Part shown: piece by piece, positions 17,784 to 25,711 of the stretch
How the letters are laid out: each line of letters begins with the position of its first letter
Numbering within the stretch: the stretch's first letter is position 1
NCBI GenBank assembly: GCA_937996795.1
Contig: CALKUH010000037.1
Coordinates: 1-64,000 of the forward strand
DNA length: 64,000 nt
Reading direction: 5' to 3'
Source of the DNA: an uncultured Verrucomicrobiota bacterium
GTDB lineage: Bacteria; Verrucomicrobiota; Kiritimatiellia; CAIVKH01
The notes under the pieces: generated by a model
Seen by the model: only the letters and a program-made list of their open reading frames with translations
What the model was told of the DNA's origin: nothing
The model's database searches: none
Translations under genes and position numbers: made by a program

Positions 17784-17806
17784 TGATGGGGCCGCTGCGG
17801 GAAGCG

Positions 17807-19135
17807 TCAGGCTTTTTTCAGTTCGGCGAGGCGGCGATACAGGGTCGCGCGCGAGATGCCAAGGGCTTGGGCGGCTTGCTGGGTATCGCCATTAAACCGA
17901 GCCATGGCGTCCCGGATGCGGGCGGTTTCCACTTCGGCCAGCGAAAGGGAGGCGGCCGGCGGTGCGGCCGTTTTGGCAGACGCTGTGGATTGCAGGATCT
18001 GGAAATGTTCCGGCACGAGGCAACCGGCGGACGAACACAACACGAGCGCCCGCTCCAGCACGTTGCGCAATTCGCGCACGTTGCCGGGCCACGCACAGCG
18101 CGCGAGCAACGGATACACCTCGGGCGCGACATCGATCTCGCGCGAGGTGAGAAATCGCAGCAGGCTTTTTACGAGGCCCGGAATGTTTTCCGGCACCTCG
18201 CGCAGGGGCGGGATGGTGATGGGAAACACGTTGATCCGGAAGAATAGGTCGCGGCGGAATTCGCCCGATGCCGCGCTCTCCTCGAGCGGATGGTTCGTCG
18301 CGCAGATCAGCCGGAACTCGCTCGTGCGCATCCGCACCTCGCCCAGGCGGCGATAGCGTTTTTCCTCGATCACCTTCAGGAACTGCGCCTGCACGGCAAT
18401 ATCCATGTCGCCAATTTCATCCAGGAACAGCGTGCCGCCGTCGGCCACCTCGATCAGGCCCTGCCGGTCCTCCACGGCGGACGTAAACGCGCCCCGTGCA
18501 TGGCCGAACAGTTCGCTCGACAACAATTCGCCGCGCAGGTTCGAGCAGTTCACCTCGACAAACGGCATCGCCGCGCGGGGTGAGTGTTCGTGGATCCAGC
18601 GCGCGAGCACGCCCTTCCCCACGCCCGTCTCGCCGTAGATGACCACGGTCGCGTCATTCTGCGCCGCGCTCTCCGCGAGGCTGAACACGTCGCGCGTCGC
18701 GGGCGCGTCGCCGAAGTAGGGTTCCAGCATCTTGACCATGCGGCGCCGCGTGAGCTGGCCGCGGCGCATCGTGCCGAGTTCGAGGCCCTTTTGGAGGAAA
18801 AGTTTCAACGCCTCCATGTCGACGGGCTTCATCAGGAAATTATCCGCGCCGCGCCGCATCGCCTCCACGGCCACCGGGACATCCGCGTTGCCCGTGATCA
18901 CGACAATGGCGACGGACGGATCGGCGGCGCGGACCTCGGACACAAAATCGAGCCCGCTCCCGTCCGGCAGGTTGAGATCCAGCAGCATCGCATCGAAGCG
19001 GCGGGCCAGCACGGCTTCCCGCGCCATCGCGAGCGTTCCCGCGGAATGCACATCATAGCCCGCCATCGTCAGATGACGGCGATAGAGCAGCAAAATGCTC
19101 TCATTGTCATCCACCAGCAGCACCGCGGCTTTCAT
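17807..19135 (-). CDS. sigma-54-dependent response regulator (NtrC family)
   Basis: 442 residues in the classical order. The receiver (1-120) has acidic residues in LLVDDNE, the phospho-acceptor Asp in MLLDLNLPDG and Lys in MKPVD. The AAA+ domain (about 150-380) has Walker A GETGVGKG, the sigma-54 contact GAFTSA (canonical) and Walker B GGTLFLDEIGD. The C-terminal Fis-type helix-turn-helix has TQQAAQALGISRATLYRRLA. The start is ATG 19135; a longer frame begins outside the receiver fold. It resembles PrsR-type regulators of exosortase/EPS regulons, but no partner kinase is in the window. Its likely targets are the palindromes just downstream. Confidence 0.92.
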   Translation of the reverse strand: MKAAVLLVDDNESILLLYRRHLTMAGYDVHSAGTLAMAREAVLARRFDAMLLDLNLPDGSGLDFVSEVRAADPSVAIVVITGNADVPVAVEAMRRGADNFLMKPVDMEALKLFLQKGLELGTMRRGQLTRRRMVKMLEPYFGDAPATRDVFSLAESAAQNDATVVIYGETGVGKGVLARWIHEHSPRAAMPFVEVNCSNLRGELLSSELFGHARGAFTSAVEDRQGLIEVADGGTLFLDEIGDMDIAVQAQFLKVIEEKRYRRLGEVRMRTSEFRLICATNHPLEESAASGEFRRDLFFRINVFPITIPPLREVPENIPGLVKSLLRFLTSREIDVAPEVYPLLARCAWPGNVRELRNVLERALVLCSSAGCLVPEHFQILQSTASAKTAAPPAASLSLAEVETARIRDAMARFNGDTQQAAQALGISRATLYRRLAELKKA

Positions 19136-19180
19136 CGCGCCGGTTGTACCACGACACACAGGGGAATGGCGATAGGAAGT

Positions 19181-19377
19181 AAGGCTGGCCTGCCAGCCGT
19201 AGCCCTGACAAGCGCCCTCCGTCGCGGCGAAGACGCCGCTATGGAGGGCAGCCTTCGCCTGCGCTCCGCTACGGCGACCCAAGGCTGGCCTGCCAGCCGT
19301 AGCCCGGTCAAGCGCCCTCCGTCGCGGCGAAGACGCCGCTATGGAGGGCAGCCTTCGCCTGCGCTCCGCTACGGCGA
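19181..19377. repeat. two tandem copies of a 100-bp GC-rich repeat
   Basis: The unit starting AAGGCTGGCCTGCCAGCCGT at 19181 recurs at 19281, exactly 100 bp later, with only a few differences (AGCCCTGACA versus AGCCCGGTCA). Each unit contains internal palindromes: GGCTGGCCTGCCAGCC, and GCGCCCTCC paired with GGAGGGC around GGCGAAGACGCC. The array ends 4 bp from the 3' end of tRNA-Ala. It has no coding frame of its own. Confidence 0.9.
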
Positions 19378-19381
19378 AGGC

Positions 19382-19454
19382 TGGAGCGGAAGGGACTCGA
19401 ACCCTCTACCTCCTCGTTGCGAACGAGGCGCTCTACCAGATGAGCTACCGCCCC
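19382..19454 (-). tRNA. tRNA-Ala (anticodon CGC)
   Basis: The minus strand folds as a complete 73-nt cloverleaf. Acceptor GGGGCGG pairs with CCGCTCC, D stem GCTC/GAGC, anticodon stem CCTCG/CGAGG around loop TTCGCAA, T stem GAGGG/CCCTT around TTCGAGT, discriminator A. The anticodon CGC reads the Ala codon GCG, and the G3-U70 pair that marks alanine tRNAs is present. CCA is not encoded. Confidence 0.95.
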
Positions 19455-19560
19455 GAAACCTCGGTTCCGGGAGGAACCAAAGCGCGGAACGTAGCAAGGG
19501 ACTTTGCGGGGGGCAAGTTCTTTGCAGGCTCCAAAATCGTTCTCGTCCAGATGAACTTTT

Positions 19561-19640
19561 TCACCACGAAGGCACGGAGTCGGAAGGAGGACTTGATTGA
19601 ATTTCAGCCAGCTCCGCGTCTCCGTGCACTCCGTGGTTTA
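19561..19640. repeat. CACGGAG word repeat, copy 1
   Basis: TCACCACGAAGGCACGGAG and, 60 bp on, CTCCGTGCACTCCGTGG form an imperfect inverted pair. The same words occur at 41614-41681, 53055-53116 and 54145-54229. It fills the space between tRNA-Ala and the peptidase gene; the rest of that spacer holds nothing I recognise. Confidence 0.7.
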
Positions 19641-19675
19641 TTTCTTTTCCGTTTTCCGAGCGTGGGCAACTGGGT

Positions 19676-20230
19676 TTACGGACGCCCTTCACGGGCAAGG
19701 TGCGGGGCGTGGCGGCGGAGCCAGGCTTCGGCTTCCGCGCGCCGGGGGCATACCGCATCCAGATGGGCCCAGAAACGCGCGGAATGGTTGTGCTCCCGGC
19801 GATGCATGAGTTCGTGCAAAATGACGTAGTCGCGCACAACGTCCGGCGCATGCGCGAGTCGTCCGTTGAGTGAAATCGTACCGCGCCGCGAGCACGAACC
19901 CCAGCGCGTGCGCTGGCGCCGCACGGTCACGCGGTGCACATCAATCCCATGCGTGTGCGCAAGCTCGCGCGTGCGCGCTTCCAACACCGCGCGCGCCTCC
20001 GCCCACAGAGCCGGGGTCCACGCGGGCCATCCGGGCGGCGGGAGGGCCTCCGCCAGTCGCGCGCGCTGCCGCTGGACCCACGGACCGATGCGCGAAACAA
20101 ACTGCATCGCGCCTTCGGCGGTGCCGGCGCGCGGAACCGTGACGCGCAGCACGCCGCCCGGCAGCACACGCGCAATGTAGCGCCGGGCGCGCCGGTTGCG
20201 CACGAGGGCAAGCTGGAGCTCCGCGCTCAT
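19676..20230 (-). CDS. YgjP-like metallopeptidase domain protein (DUF45)
   Basis: 184 residues. The C-terminal half has RWGSCSRRGTISLNGRLAHA followed by the zinc site HELMHRREHNHSARFW (HExxH-type HELMH with a later His), the signature of the DUF45/YgjP family (M48-like gluzincin fold). The N-terminal half is a basic sandwich (RRARRYIARVLPGGVLRVTV). No signal peptide, so cytoplasmic. Substrate unknown. The ATG overlaps the stop of the aminomutase gene as ATGA, so the two are co-translated, though no functional tie is evident. Confidence 0.88.
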   Translation of the reverse strand: MSAELQLALVRNRRARRYIARVLPGGVLRVTVPRAGTAEGAMQFVSRIGPWVQRQRARLAEALPPPGWPAWTPALWAEARAVLEARTRELAHTHGIDVHRVTVRRQRTRWGSCSRRGTISLNGRLAHAPDVVRDYVILHELMHRREHNHSARFWAHLDAVCPRRAEAEAWLRRHAPHLAREGRP

Positions 20231-21384
20231 CCGCCCGGCGGATGTACCGGGGCGGACGCGCGCAATCCCGGATCGCGGTAGCGATACAAGCGGCCCTCGT
20301 GGTTCCGGATCACGACATCCTCGCCCTGCTGGCCGGCGATGTACGACGGGGTGAGCGGCACCTTGCCGCCACCGCCGGGGGCATCAACCATGTAGGTCGG
20401 CACGGCATACCCGGTGGTGCGGCCGTGCAGGCCGCGGATTAACTCGAGCCCCGCGGCGATGGAGGTGCGGAACGGCATCGAGCCGGCAATCGCATCGCAC
20501 TGGTGCAGATAATAGGGCCGCACGCGCATCGTGAGCTGGCCCTGACAGAGGCGGCGCATCGTCTCCGCATCGTCATTCACACCCTTGAGCAGGACCATCT
20601 GGCCGCCGAGCGGAATCCCCGCATCGGCGAGCCGGTTGCACGCGCGCGCGGTTTCCGGCGTCAGTTCGTCGGGATGCACAAAATGCAGGCTCATGAACAG
20701 CGGGTGATGCTTCTTCAGCATGCGGCACAGCGACGGGGTGATGCGCTGGGGCAGGACCGCGGGCACCTTGGTGCCGATGCGCAGGAACTCGACGTGCGGG
20801 ATCGCGCGCAGCCGCGTGAGCAGCCACGACAGCCGCTCGTCCGACATGATGAGCGGGTCGCCGCCGGACACGAGCACGTCGCGAATCTCCGTGTGCGCGC
20901 GGATGTAGGCCAGCGCCTGCTCCCACATCGCGGTGTTCGGCACGAACGTGCCCTGCCCGACCAGGCGCGAACGCATGCAATACCGGCAATACGTCGCGCA
21001 AAAATCCGTCGCCAGAAACAGCACCTTGTCAGGATAGGTGTGCACGAGGCCCGGCGCGACGCGGTGGGTCTCCTCGCCAAGCGGGTCATCGTATTCGCCT
21101 GGCGACACGATGAATTCGGCCGTTGCGGGAATCTTCGTCCGGCGCAGCGGCTGCGCGGGATCGTCCGGATCCAGCAGGCTTGCATAGTACGGCGTCAGGC
21201 CGAGCGGCAACCGGTTCAACCGGCGCACCGCCTCACGTTCATCGGGCGACAGCCGGAACAGCCGCTCCAGCCCGTCGAGGTCCGTGATGCGGTGGCGCAA
21301 CTGCCAGCGCCAGTCGTTCCACTCCCGCGCGGTGGCCCCCGGGAAAAAGCGACGCCGGAACTGCGTTCGGGACCGCACCGCCAT
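20227..21384 (-). CDS. kamA: KamA-family radical SAM lysine 2,3-aminomutase
   Basis: 385 residues. The radical SAM cluster motif is CATYCRYC (CxxxCxxC) in FLATDFCATYCRYCMRSRLV. Family landmarks are PGLVHTYPDKVLF before it, VLVSGGDPLIMSDERLSWLL, LLKGVNDDAETMRRLC, RVRPYYLHQCDAIAGS and the PLP-region MVDAPGGGGKVPLTPSY. These match lysine 2,3-aminomutase better than the shorter EpmB, although the C-terminus is shorter than in clostridial KamA. The product would be beta-lysine (osmolyte, or lysine breakdown). I chose the ATG at 21384, just after the LhgO stop, over an upstream TTG. Confidence 0.82.
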   Translation of the reverse strand: MAVRSRTQFRRRFFPGATAREWNDWRWQLRHRITDLDGLERLFRLSPDEREAVRRLNRLPLGLTPYYASLLDPDDPAQPLRRTKIPATAEFIVSPGEYDDPLGEETHRVAPGLVHTYPDKVLFLATDFCATYCRYCMRSRLVGQGTFVPNTAMWEQALAYIRAHTEIRDVLVSGGDPLIMSDERLSWLLTRLRAIPHVEFLRIGTKVPAVLPQRITPSLCRMLKKHHPLFMSLHFVHPDELTPETARACNRLADAGIPLGGQMVLLKGVNDDAETMRRLCQGQLTMRVRPYYLHQCDAIAGSMPFRTSIAAGLELIRGLHGRTTGYAVPTYMVDAPGGGGKVPLTPSYIAGQQGEDVVIRNHEGRLYRYRDPGLRASAPVHPPGG

Positions 21385-21385
21385 G

Positions 21386-22585
21386 TCAGGCAAGCCCCAG
21401 CCGTTTCAGCGCCATGTCGGCGACCGTCATGCCGATGCTCAGCGACGAGGTCGCCGCGGGCGACGGCGCGTTCAGCACATGGATCATCGACTCGGCCTCG
21501 ACGATCCGGAAATCGTCCACGAGTTTGCCCTCGCGGTCCACCGCCTGCGCACGGACGCCCGCGCCCGCGGGCACGAGGTGCTCCGCGCGGATCGCCGGCA
21601 TCAACCGCTGCAGCGCGACAACAAACGCCGCCTTGCTGAACGAGCGGTGGAATTCGCCCGCGCCCGTGCGCCAGTAGCGGGACGCCATTTTCCAGAAACC
21701 CGGGAATGTCGCCATCTCGACGCTGTCGCGCAGCGAGAAGTCGAGCCGGTGATAGCCTTCGCGCCGGAAAGCCAGCACCGCGTTCGGCCCCGCCTCCACG
21801 CCGCCGTTGATCATGCGCGTGAAGTGGACGCCGAGGAACGGGAACCGCGCGTCCGGCACCGGGTAGATCAGGTTGCGCACCAAGCGGCGCTGCTCCGGCA
21901 CGAGTTCGTAATACTCGCCGCGGAACGGGATGATCTGCACGCCGGGGTCCACCCCGCACAGGCGCGCGATGCGGTCCGACTGCAACCCCGCGCAGTTCAC
22001 CAGCAGGTCGGCGCGGAACGTGTCCGATTTCGTCGCCGCCACGATGCGCGCGCCGTCCCGCTGCGCATGCACAAGCGGACTTGCGGTCCGCACTTCGCCC
22101 TGCGCCTCCTCAATCAGCCGCGCATACGCGCGCGCGACCTCCTTGAAATCGACGATGCCCGTCTGCGGCACGTGCAGCGCCGCGACGCCGCGCGCCTCGG
22201 GCTCGTATTCCGCCAGCTTCTCCGGCCCGATGCGGCGCATGCCGTCGAGTCCGTTCGCCTGCCCGCGCCGCTCCAGTTCGGCGAGGGCCGGCAACTCGGC
22301 CTCATCCACCGCCACCACGACCTTGCCGCACCGCTCGTGCGCGATGCCCTGCTCGGCGCAGAACCGGTACATCAGGTCGCGTCCGTTCGCGCAGTTTCGC
22401 GCCTTGAGCGAGCCGGGTTTGTAGTAGAGCCCCGAATGGATCACGCCGCTGTTGTGGCCCGTCTGGTGCGCGCCCACCCCGGGCTCCGCCTCCAGCACGA
22501 TCACCTTCAGCCCGGGCCGCGCGCACAGCGCCAGCGCCGACGCCAACCCCACGATGCCCCCGCCAACCACGACAACCGTCTTCAT
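21386..22585 (-). CDS. lhgO: L-2-hydroxyglutarate oxidase/dehydrogenase family flavoprotein
   Basis: 399 residues of the DAO-type FAD fold. The dinucleotide motif VVVGGGIVGLASALAL is at the N-terminus. Then come GAHQTGHNSGVIHSGLYYKP (the LhgO signature), GIVDFKEVARAYA, the second FAD contact VNCAGLQSDRIARL and a C-terminal SPAATSSLSIG. LhgO oxidises L-2-hydroxyglutarate to 2-oxoglutarate and passes electrons to the quinone pool. The start at 22585 begins the Rossmann motif; a longer reading is spurious. It sits one base ahead of kamA, and a link through lysine/glutarate breakdown is possible but unproven. Confidence 0.9.
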   Translation of the reverse strand: MKTVVVVGGGIVGLASALALCARPGLKVIVLEAEPGVGAHQTGHNSGVIHSGLYYKPGSLKARNCANGRDLMYRFCAEQGIAHERCGKVVVAVDEAELPALAELERRGQANGLDGMRRIGPEKLAEYEPEARGVAALHVPQTGIVDFKEVARAYARLIEEAQGEVRTASPLVHAQRDGARIVAATKSDTFRADLLVNCAGLQSDRIARLCGVDPGVQIIPFRGEYYELVPEQRRLVRNLIYPVPDARFPFLGVHFTRMINGGVEAGPNAVLAFRREGYHRLDFSLRDSVEMATFPGFWKMASRYWRTGAGEFHRSFSKAAFVVALQRLMPAIRAEHLVPAGAGVRAQAVDREGKLVDDFRIVEAESMIHVLNAPSPAATSSLSIGMTVADMALKRLGLA

Positions 22586-22680
22586 CCGTAATAATTCCTT
22601 GCCCAGCCGTAATGCCAACCTCACGCGCGCCCACCCGGTCCGGTGTTGCCATCCCTTGGCCTCCGCGTACACTCCGGCGC

Positions 22681-23895
22681 ATGGAAGTGCCCCGCCCTCA
22701 TGACGAAACCACGCTGTTCGAGCAGCCGGTCGCGCCCGACACGACATCGCCGGACGGACTCGACTCGACCGAGCCGATGCCGTCGCCCGTCGGAAAAGGC
22801 ATGCCGCAGCTCGTGGCCCACTACCGGGCCATCGTGCAGGCACGCGCGATATACTATCCCGTCGCCTACCGCTTTACCAAGGAATTAGGGCGCGGTCGCC
22901 AGGGCATCGTCTACCTCGGCCTGCGCCAGGGCGCGCGCGGCTGCATCACGCGCCACGCCATCAAGGTCTTCGATCCCGGCATCTACCCCACGGCCAAGAA
23001 ATACTGGACCGACATGGGGCGCATCGCCGCGCAGACGTCGAAATTGCAGACGCTGAAAAGCCCCAACCTTGTCGCCCCCGACATCTACGAGGAATACAAC
23101 GGCATCGGCTATGTGCAGATGGAGCGCATCGACGGCGTCGGCCTGCGCTACCTGCTCGACGGCCAGCACCTCGCGCGTGTGCAGAAACTCAGCACCGCCG
23201 TGGAGTGGAACAATTTCACCGACGTCGTCTTCCGCCTCCACGAGAACCGCGTCTGCGTGCAGCCCGGCGTCGCGATCTACATCATGCGCCGCGTCCTGCG
23301 CGCGCTGGAGTCGCTGCACGACCTCGGGTTCATCCACTGCGACGTCAAGCCCTCGAACATCATGATCGACCGGCTCGGCTACGTAAAACTCATCGACTAC
23401 GGCCGCGCCACGGTGGTGAATGAGAAACTCTCGTTCCTGCTCGGCACCCCGCTCTTCATGGCGCCGGAAATGCACCGGCGCGAGACGGCGCTGATCCAGT
23501 CCGACCTCTACGCCGTCGGCCTCGTCGGCCTCGAAATGCTGCGCGGCCAGCCGCTAATGACCGGCTCCGGCGTCAGCGAAAGCGAATTGCTCCACTTCAA
23601 GCTCTCGCTGTGCGACCGCCTCCCCCAACTGCTGCCCGAACATGTGCGCCGCAACACCGAATTCGTGCAAGTCATGCGCCGGTTCCTCGACCCCGACCCG
23701 AAGAAGCGCTTCGCCACCGCCCAGGAGGCCGAATCCGGCGCCGGCGGGTTAATTCTTGTGCACAAGCAGCTTGCGTTATTGGGCAAAGATACGGAATATG
23801 GACGGGAATTAGAGGGGTATCTGACCAAATTGGTCGATCCCCGGACCGGGCAGGTGGAGACCGAGGAAACCCTGGCCGAACCGGTGGAACAGTGA
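22681..23895 (+). CDS. serine/threonine protein kinase (Hanks type), cytoplasmic
   Basis: 404 residues. Kinase subdomains are visible: Gly loop ELGRGRQGIVYLG, Lys in HAIKVFDP, catalytic loop IHCDVKPSNIMID (HCD in place of HRD, keeping Asp, Lys and Asn), DYG in place of DFG, and APEMHRRE. A 45-residue linker precedes the kinase, and an insert follows subdomain IV. No transmembrane or PASTA region, so it is soluble. The ATG at 22681 begins the frame after the divergent lhgO promoter space. The reductase gene follows 25 bp downstream and is probably co-transcribed. Confidence 0.87.
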   Translation: MEVPRPHDETTLFEQPVAPDTTSPDGLDSTEPMPSPVGKGMPQLVAHYRAIVQARAIYYPVAYRFTKELGRGRQGIVYLGLRQGARGCITRHAIKVFDPGIYPTAKKYWTDMGRIAAQTSKLQTLKSPNLVAPDIYEEYNGIGYVQMERIDGVGLRYLLDGQHLARVQKLSTAVEWNNFTDVVFRLHENRVCVQPGVAIYIMRRVLRALESLHDLGFIHCDVKPSNIMIDRLGYVKLIDYGRATVVNEKLSFLLGTPLFMAPEMHRRETALIQSDLYAVGLVGLEMLRGQPLMTGSGVSESELLHFKLSLCDRLPQLLPEHVRRNTEFVQVMRRFLDPDPKKRFATAQEAESGAGGLILVHKQLALLGKDTEYGRELEGYLTKLVDPRTGQVETEETLAEPVEQ

Positions 23896-23920
23896 AGTAT
23901 TCGATGTAAAAGGAAGTAGA

Positions 23921-24559
23921 ATGAACGTATTGCATGTCATCGCCAACCCGCGCCCGATCGAGGAATCGGTTTCCAAGCAGCTCGCGACCGCGTTTTTCGC
24001 GAAGCTCCTGGAGAAGAATCCGGACGTGACGGTGAACAACGTCGATTTGTACCAGGAACCGCCGCCCTACCTCTCCCTTGAGGCCTACCGGCGCCTGTAC
24101 TCCCCGCTCACCAATCCCGGCTACACCCCGAGCAAGGCCGAGGAAGAAGCCATCCGCTACGCCAAAGGCCAGGCCGAGGCGCTCTGCCAGGCCGACGTGC
24201 TCGTGCTGACGATGCCGATGTGGGCTGGCGGCCCGCCAGCCATCATGAAGGCGTGGCTCGACCAGGTCATCCAGCCCGGCCTGGCCTACGAACTGGTCAA
24301 CGGCACGATCAAGCCGACTCACCAGCTCCGGAAAATCATCCTGCTCGTCGCCTCGGGCGATGTGTACAAGGAAGGCGATGACCGCGACGGCCTCACGCCG
24401 ATCGTCCGCAACACCTTCGGCTTCGTCGGCGTCACCGACATCGACGTCGCGTGGGCGGACGGCCAGGACGCCAACTTCCACAACGATGGCGAAGACCGTA
24501 AACAAGCCGCCATCGAAATGGCGGAAGAACTCGCGGAAGAAGTCTCGGAAGGTCCCTGA
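23921..24559 (+). CDS. FMN-dependent NADH-azoreductase-like flavodoxin-fold reductase
   Basis: 212 residues. The flavodoxin-like fold has NVLHVIANPRPIEESVSKQL (phosphate loop of the AcpD/AzoR family), then VLVLTMPMWAGGPPAIMKAW, where the PMW segment contacts the flavin, and ASGDVYKEGDDRDG. AzoR proteins reduce quinones or azo compounds with NADH. The ATG has AAGGAAGTAGA upstream and lies 25 bp after the kinase gene. The C-terminus is strongly acidic (AEELAEEVSEGP). The physiological substrate is unknown. Confidence 0.8.
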   Translation: MNVLHVIANPRPIEESVSKQLATAFFAKLLEKNPDVTVNNVDLYQEPPPYLSLEAYRRLYSPLTNPGYTPSKAEEEAIRYAKGQAEALCQADVLVLTMPMWAGGPPAIMKAWLDQVIQPGLAYELVNGTIKPTHQLRKIILLVASGDVYKEGDDRDGLTPIVRNTFGFVGVTDIDVAWADGQDANFHNDGEDRKQAAIEMAEELAEEVSEGP

Positions 24560-24564
24560 TCCGA

Positions 24565-24634
24565 AGTGACTAGTGACCGGTAACCAGTGACCGGGGCGTC
24601 TGCCACCGGTTACTGATTACTGGACACTGGTCAC
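24565..24634. repeat. GTGACCGGTAACCAGTGACC word repeat, copy 1
   Basis: AGTGACTAGTGACCGGTAAC and its near reverse complement (ACCGGTTACTGATTACTGG at 24605) form an inverted pair between the convergent reductase and pyrE genes. The same words recur at 34395-34423 and partly at 27152-27186. A hairpin here could end transcription from both sides, but no T-tract accompanies it. Confidence 0.7.
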
Positions 24635-24638
24635 GTTC

Positions 24639-25208
24639 CTATTTGCTCCCCGGATGCGCCACCGGGACGCCCTGCTTGCACAGCGGGCACTCGTCCGGCT
24701 TCCACGTCACCGGCTCCCACTGGAGCAGGCTGATCACCGGCACATCGAACGTCACCTTGCCGCCGCTGCGGTCCACCAGCACGCACACCGCATCCACAAT
24801 GCCGCCGTGCGCGCGCACAATGTCGATCGTTTCCTGGATGCGCCCCCCGCGCGTCATCACGTCCTCGGCCACCAGGAATCGTTCACCCGGCGCAATCGTG
24901 AACCGGCGCAGCGCGAGCTTGTTGTCCACCTTCTCCGCAAAAATGTAGCGCTTGCCCAGCGAGCGCGCCAGTTCCTGCCCGATCACAAGCCCGCCCATCG
25001 CCGGCGCGATGACCGTGTCGATCGACGCCCCGCGCGCCGCCCATTTCGCCGCCAGCGCCTCGCACAACTGCTGCGCCACCCGCGGCCACTGGCACACCAG
25101 CGCGCACTGGAAATACTGGTCGCTGTGCAGGCCAGACCGCAGCTCGAAATGGCCCGAGAGCAGCGCCTTCGTTTCACGGAACAACTGGAAGACCTCTTCA
25201 GATTTCAT
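24639..25208 (-). CDS. pyrE: orotate phosphoribosyltransferase
   Basis: 189 residues. The type I PRTase fold has the PRPP site FLVAEDVMTRGGRIQET (consensus VEDVxTxGG), the flexible loop AEKVDNKLALRRF and HFELRSGLHSDQYFQ at the N-terminus, typical of OPRTase. It converts orotate and PRPP to OMP in pyrimidine synthesis. Of two in-frame ATGs (25217, 25208) the second is better placed, nine bases after GGAAGA. The C-terminus carries a CPLCKQG segment, seen in the longer PyrE form of several phyla. The upstream spacer has a 15-bp direct repeat. Confidence 0.9.
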   Translation of the reverse strand: MKSEEVFQLFRETKALLSGHFELRSGLHSDQYFQCALVCQWPRVAQQLCEALAAKWAARGASIDTVIAPAMGGLVIGQELARSLGKRYIFAEKVDNKLALRRFTIAPGERFLVAEDVMTRGGRIQETIDIVRAHGGIVDAVCVLVDRSGGKVTFDVPVISLLQWEPVTWKPDECPLCKQGVPVAHPGSK

Positions 25209-25222
25209 GGCGCGCATTCTTC

Positions 25223-25300
25223 CAACGTCTGTAAAAACGTCCAGAACAACGTTGCAACGTCTGTAAAAAATTTGCCGCGCCCAGCGTGCGCGGCTATAGG
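25223..25300. repeat. 15-bp direct repeat plus GCCGCGC hairpin upstream of pyrE
   Basis: CAACGTCTGTAAAAA occurs at 25223-25237 and again at 25255-25269, 32 bp (three helical turns) apart. A near-palindrome, CAACGTTGCAACGT, lies between them. Directly after it, 25274-25300 is a second copy of the GCCGCGCCCAGCGTGCGCGG element. This fills the whole space between pyrE and the exporter gene and must contain the pyrE promoter. Confidence 0.7.
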
Positions 25301-25316
25301 CGGCGCGGAAAGGCTT

Positions 25317-25655
25317 TCAGGCGCCCCACTTCAGCAGGGCGATGCCGCCGACGATCAGGGCCACGCCGAGATACTTCATCGGACCCGCGGCATCGCCGAA
25401 TAGCCAGACGCCCAGCAGGAAGGTGCCTGCGGCGCCGATGCCGGTCCACACGGCGTACGCGACCCCGATGGGAATGACGCGTTGCGCCTGGTAGAGCAGG
25501 AACATGCTGAAGGCCAGACACGCCACGGCCACCGCGAGGCCCCACGCATGCGCGCGCCCGCCGCCCTGCGCCAGCTTCAAACCCAGCGCCCAGCCCATTT
25601 CAAACAGGCCGGCCAGCAACAAGACGATCCATGCCGTCACCGTGGTCATTGCCAT
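25317..25655 (-). CDS. gdx: small multidrug resistance family exporter, Gdx/SugE type
   Basis: 112 residues with four hydrophobic helices, the length of SMR proteins. The conserved Glu of TM1 is in LLLAGLFEMGWALGLK, and WTGIGAAGTFLLG in TM3 is characteristic of the SugE/Gdx branch (guanidinium/H+ antiporters) rather than EmrE. Two possible starts, ATG 25655 and 25649. No guanidine riboswitch is visible in the 56 bp upstream, which hold a hairpin repeat. It follows ahcY in the same direction. Confidence 0.88.
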   Translation of the reverse strand: MAMTTVTAWIVLLLAGLFEMGWALGLKLAQGGGRAHAWGLAVAVACLAFSMFLLYQAQRVIPIGVAYAVWTGIGAAGTFLLGVWLFGDAAGPMKYLGVALIVGGIALLKWGA

Positions 25656-25672
25656 CCAGAATCCTCACCCCC

Positions 25673-25699
25673 GCCCTCTCCCGCCGGGCGGGAGAGGGC
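25673..25699. repeat. GCCCTCTCCCGCC perfect hairpin element
   Basis: GCCCTCTCCCGCC (25673-25685) and its exact reverse complement (25687-25699) flank a single G. This is the CCTCACCCCCGCCCTCTCCC type of short palindrome. It lies between the ahcY stop (25712) and the exporter start, and may act as a transcription barrier, but there is no T-tract. Confidence 0.75.
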
Positions 25700-25711
25700 G
25701 CAGGGCGACGA

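Noticed and set aside
19181..19377. CRISPR array suggested by regular tandem repeats
   Set aside because: Only two units, 100 bp each with no variable spacers, and no cas genes in the window.
19382..19454. Integration site (att) at tRNA-Ala
   Set aside because: No duplicated tRNA 3' end and no integrase gene; the adjacent repeats do not match the tRNA sequence.
25656..25711. Guanidine riboswitch (ykkC type) before the Gdx exporter
   Set aside because: Only 56 bp are available, filled by a GCCCTCTCCCGCC hairpin repeat; no ykkC core (ACGR loops) is visible.
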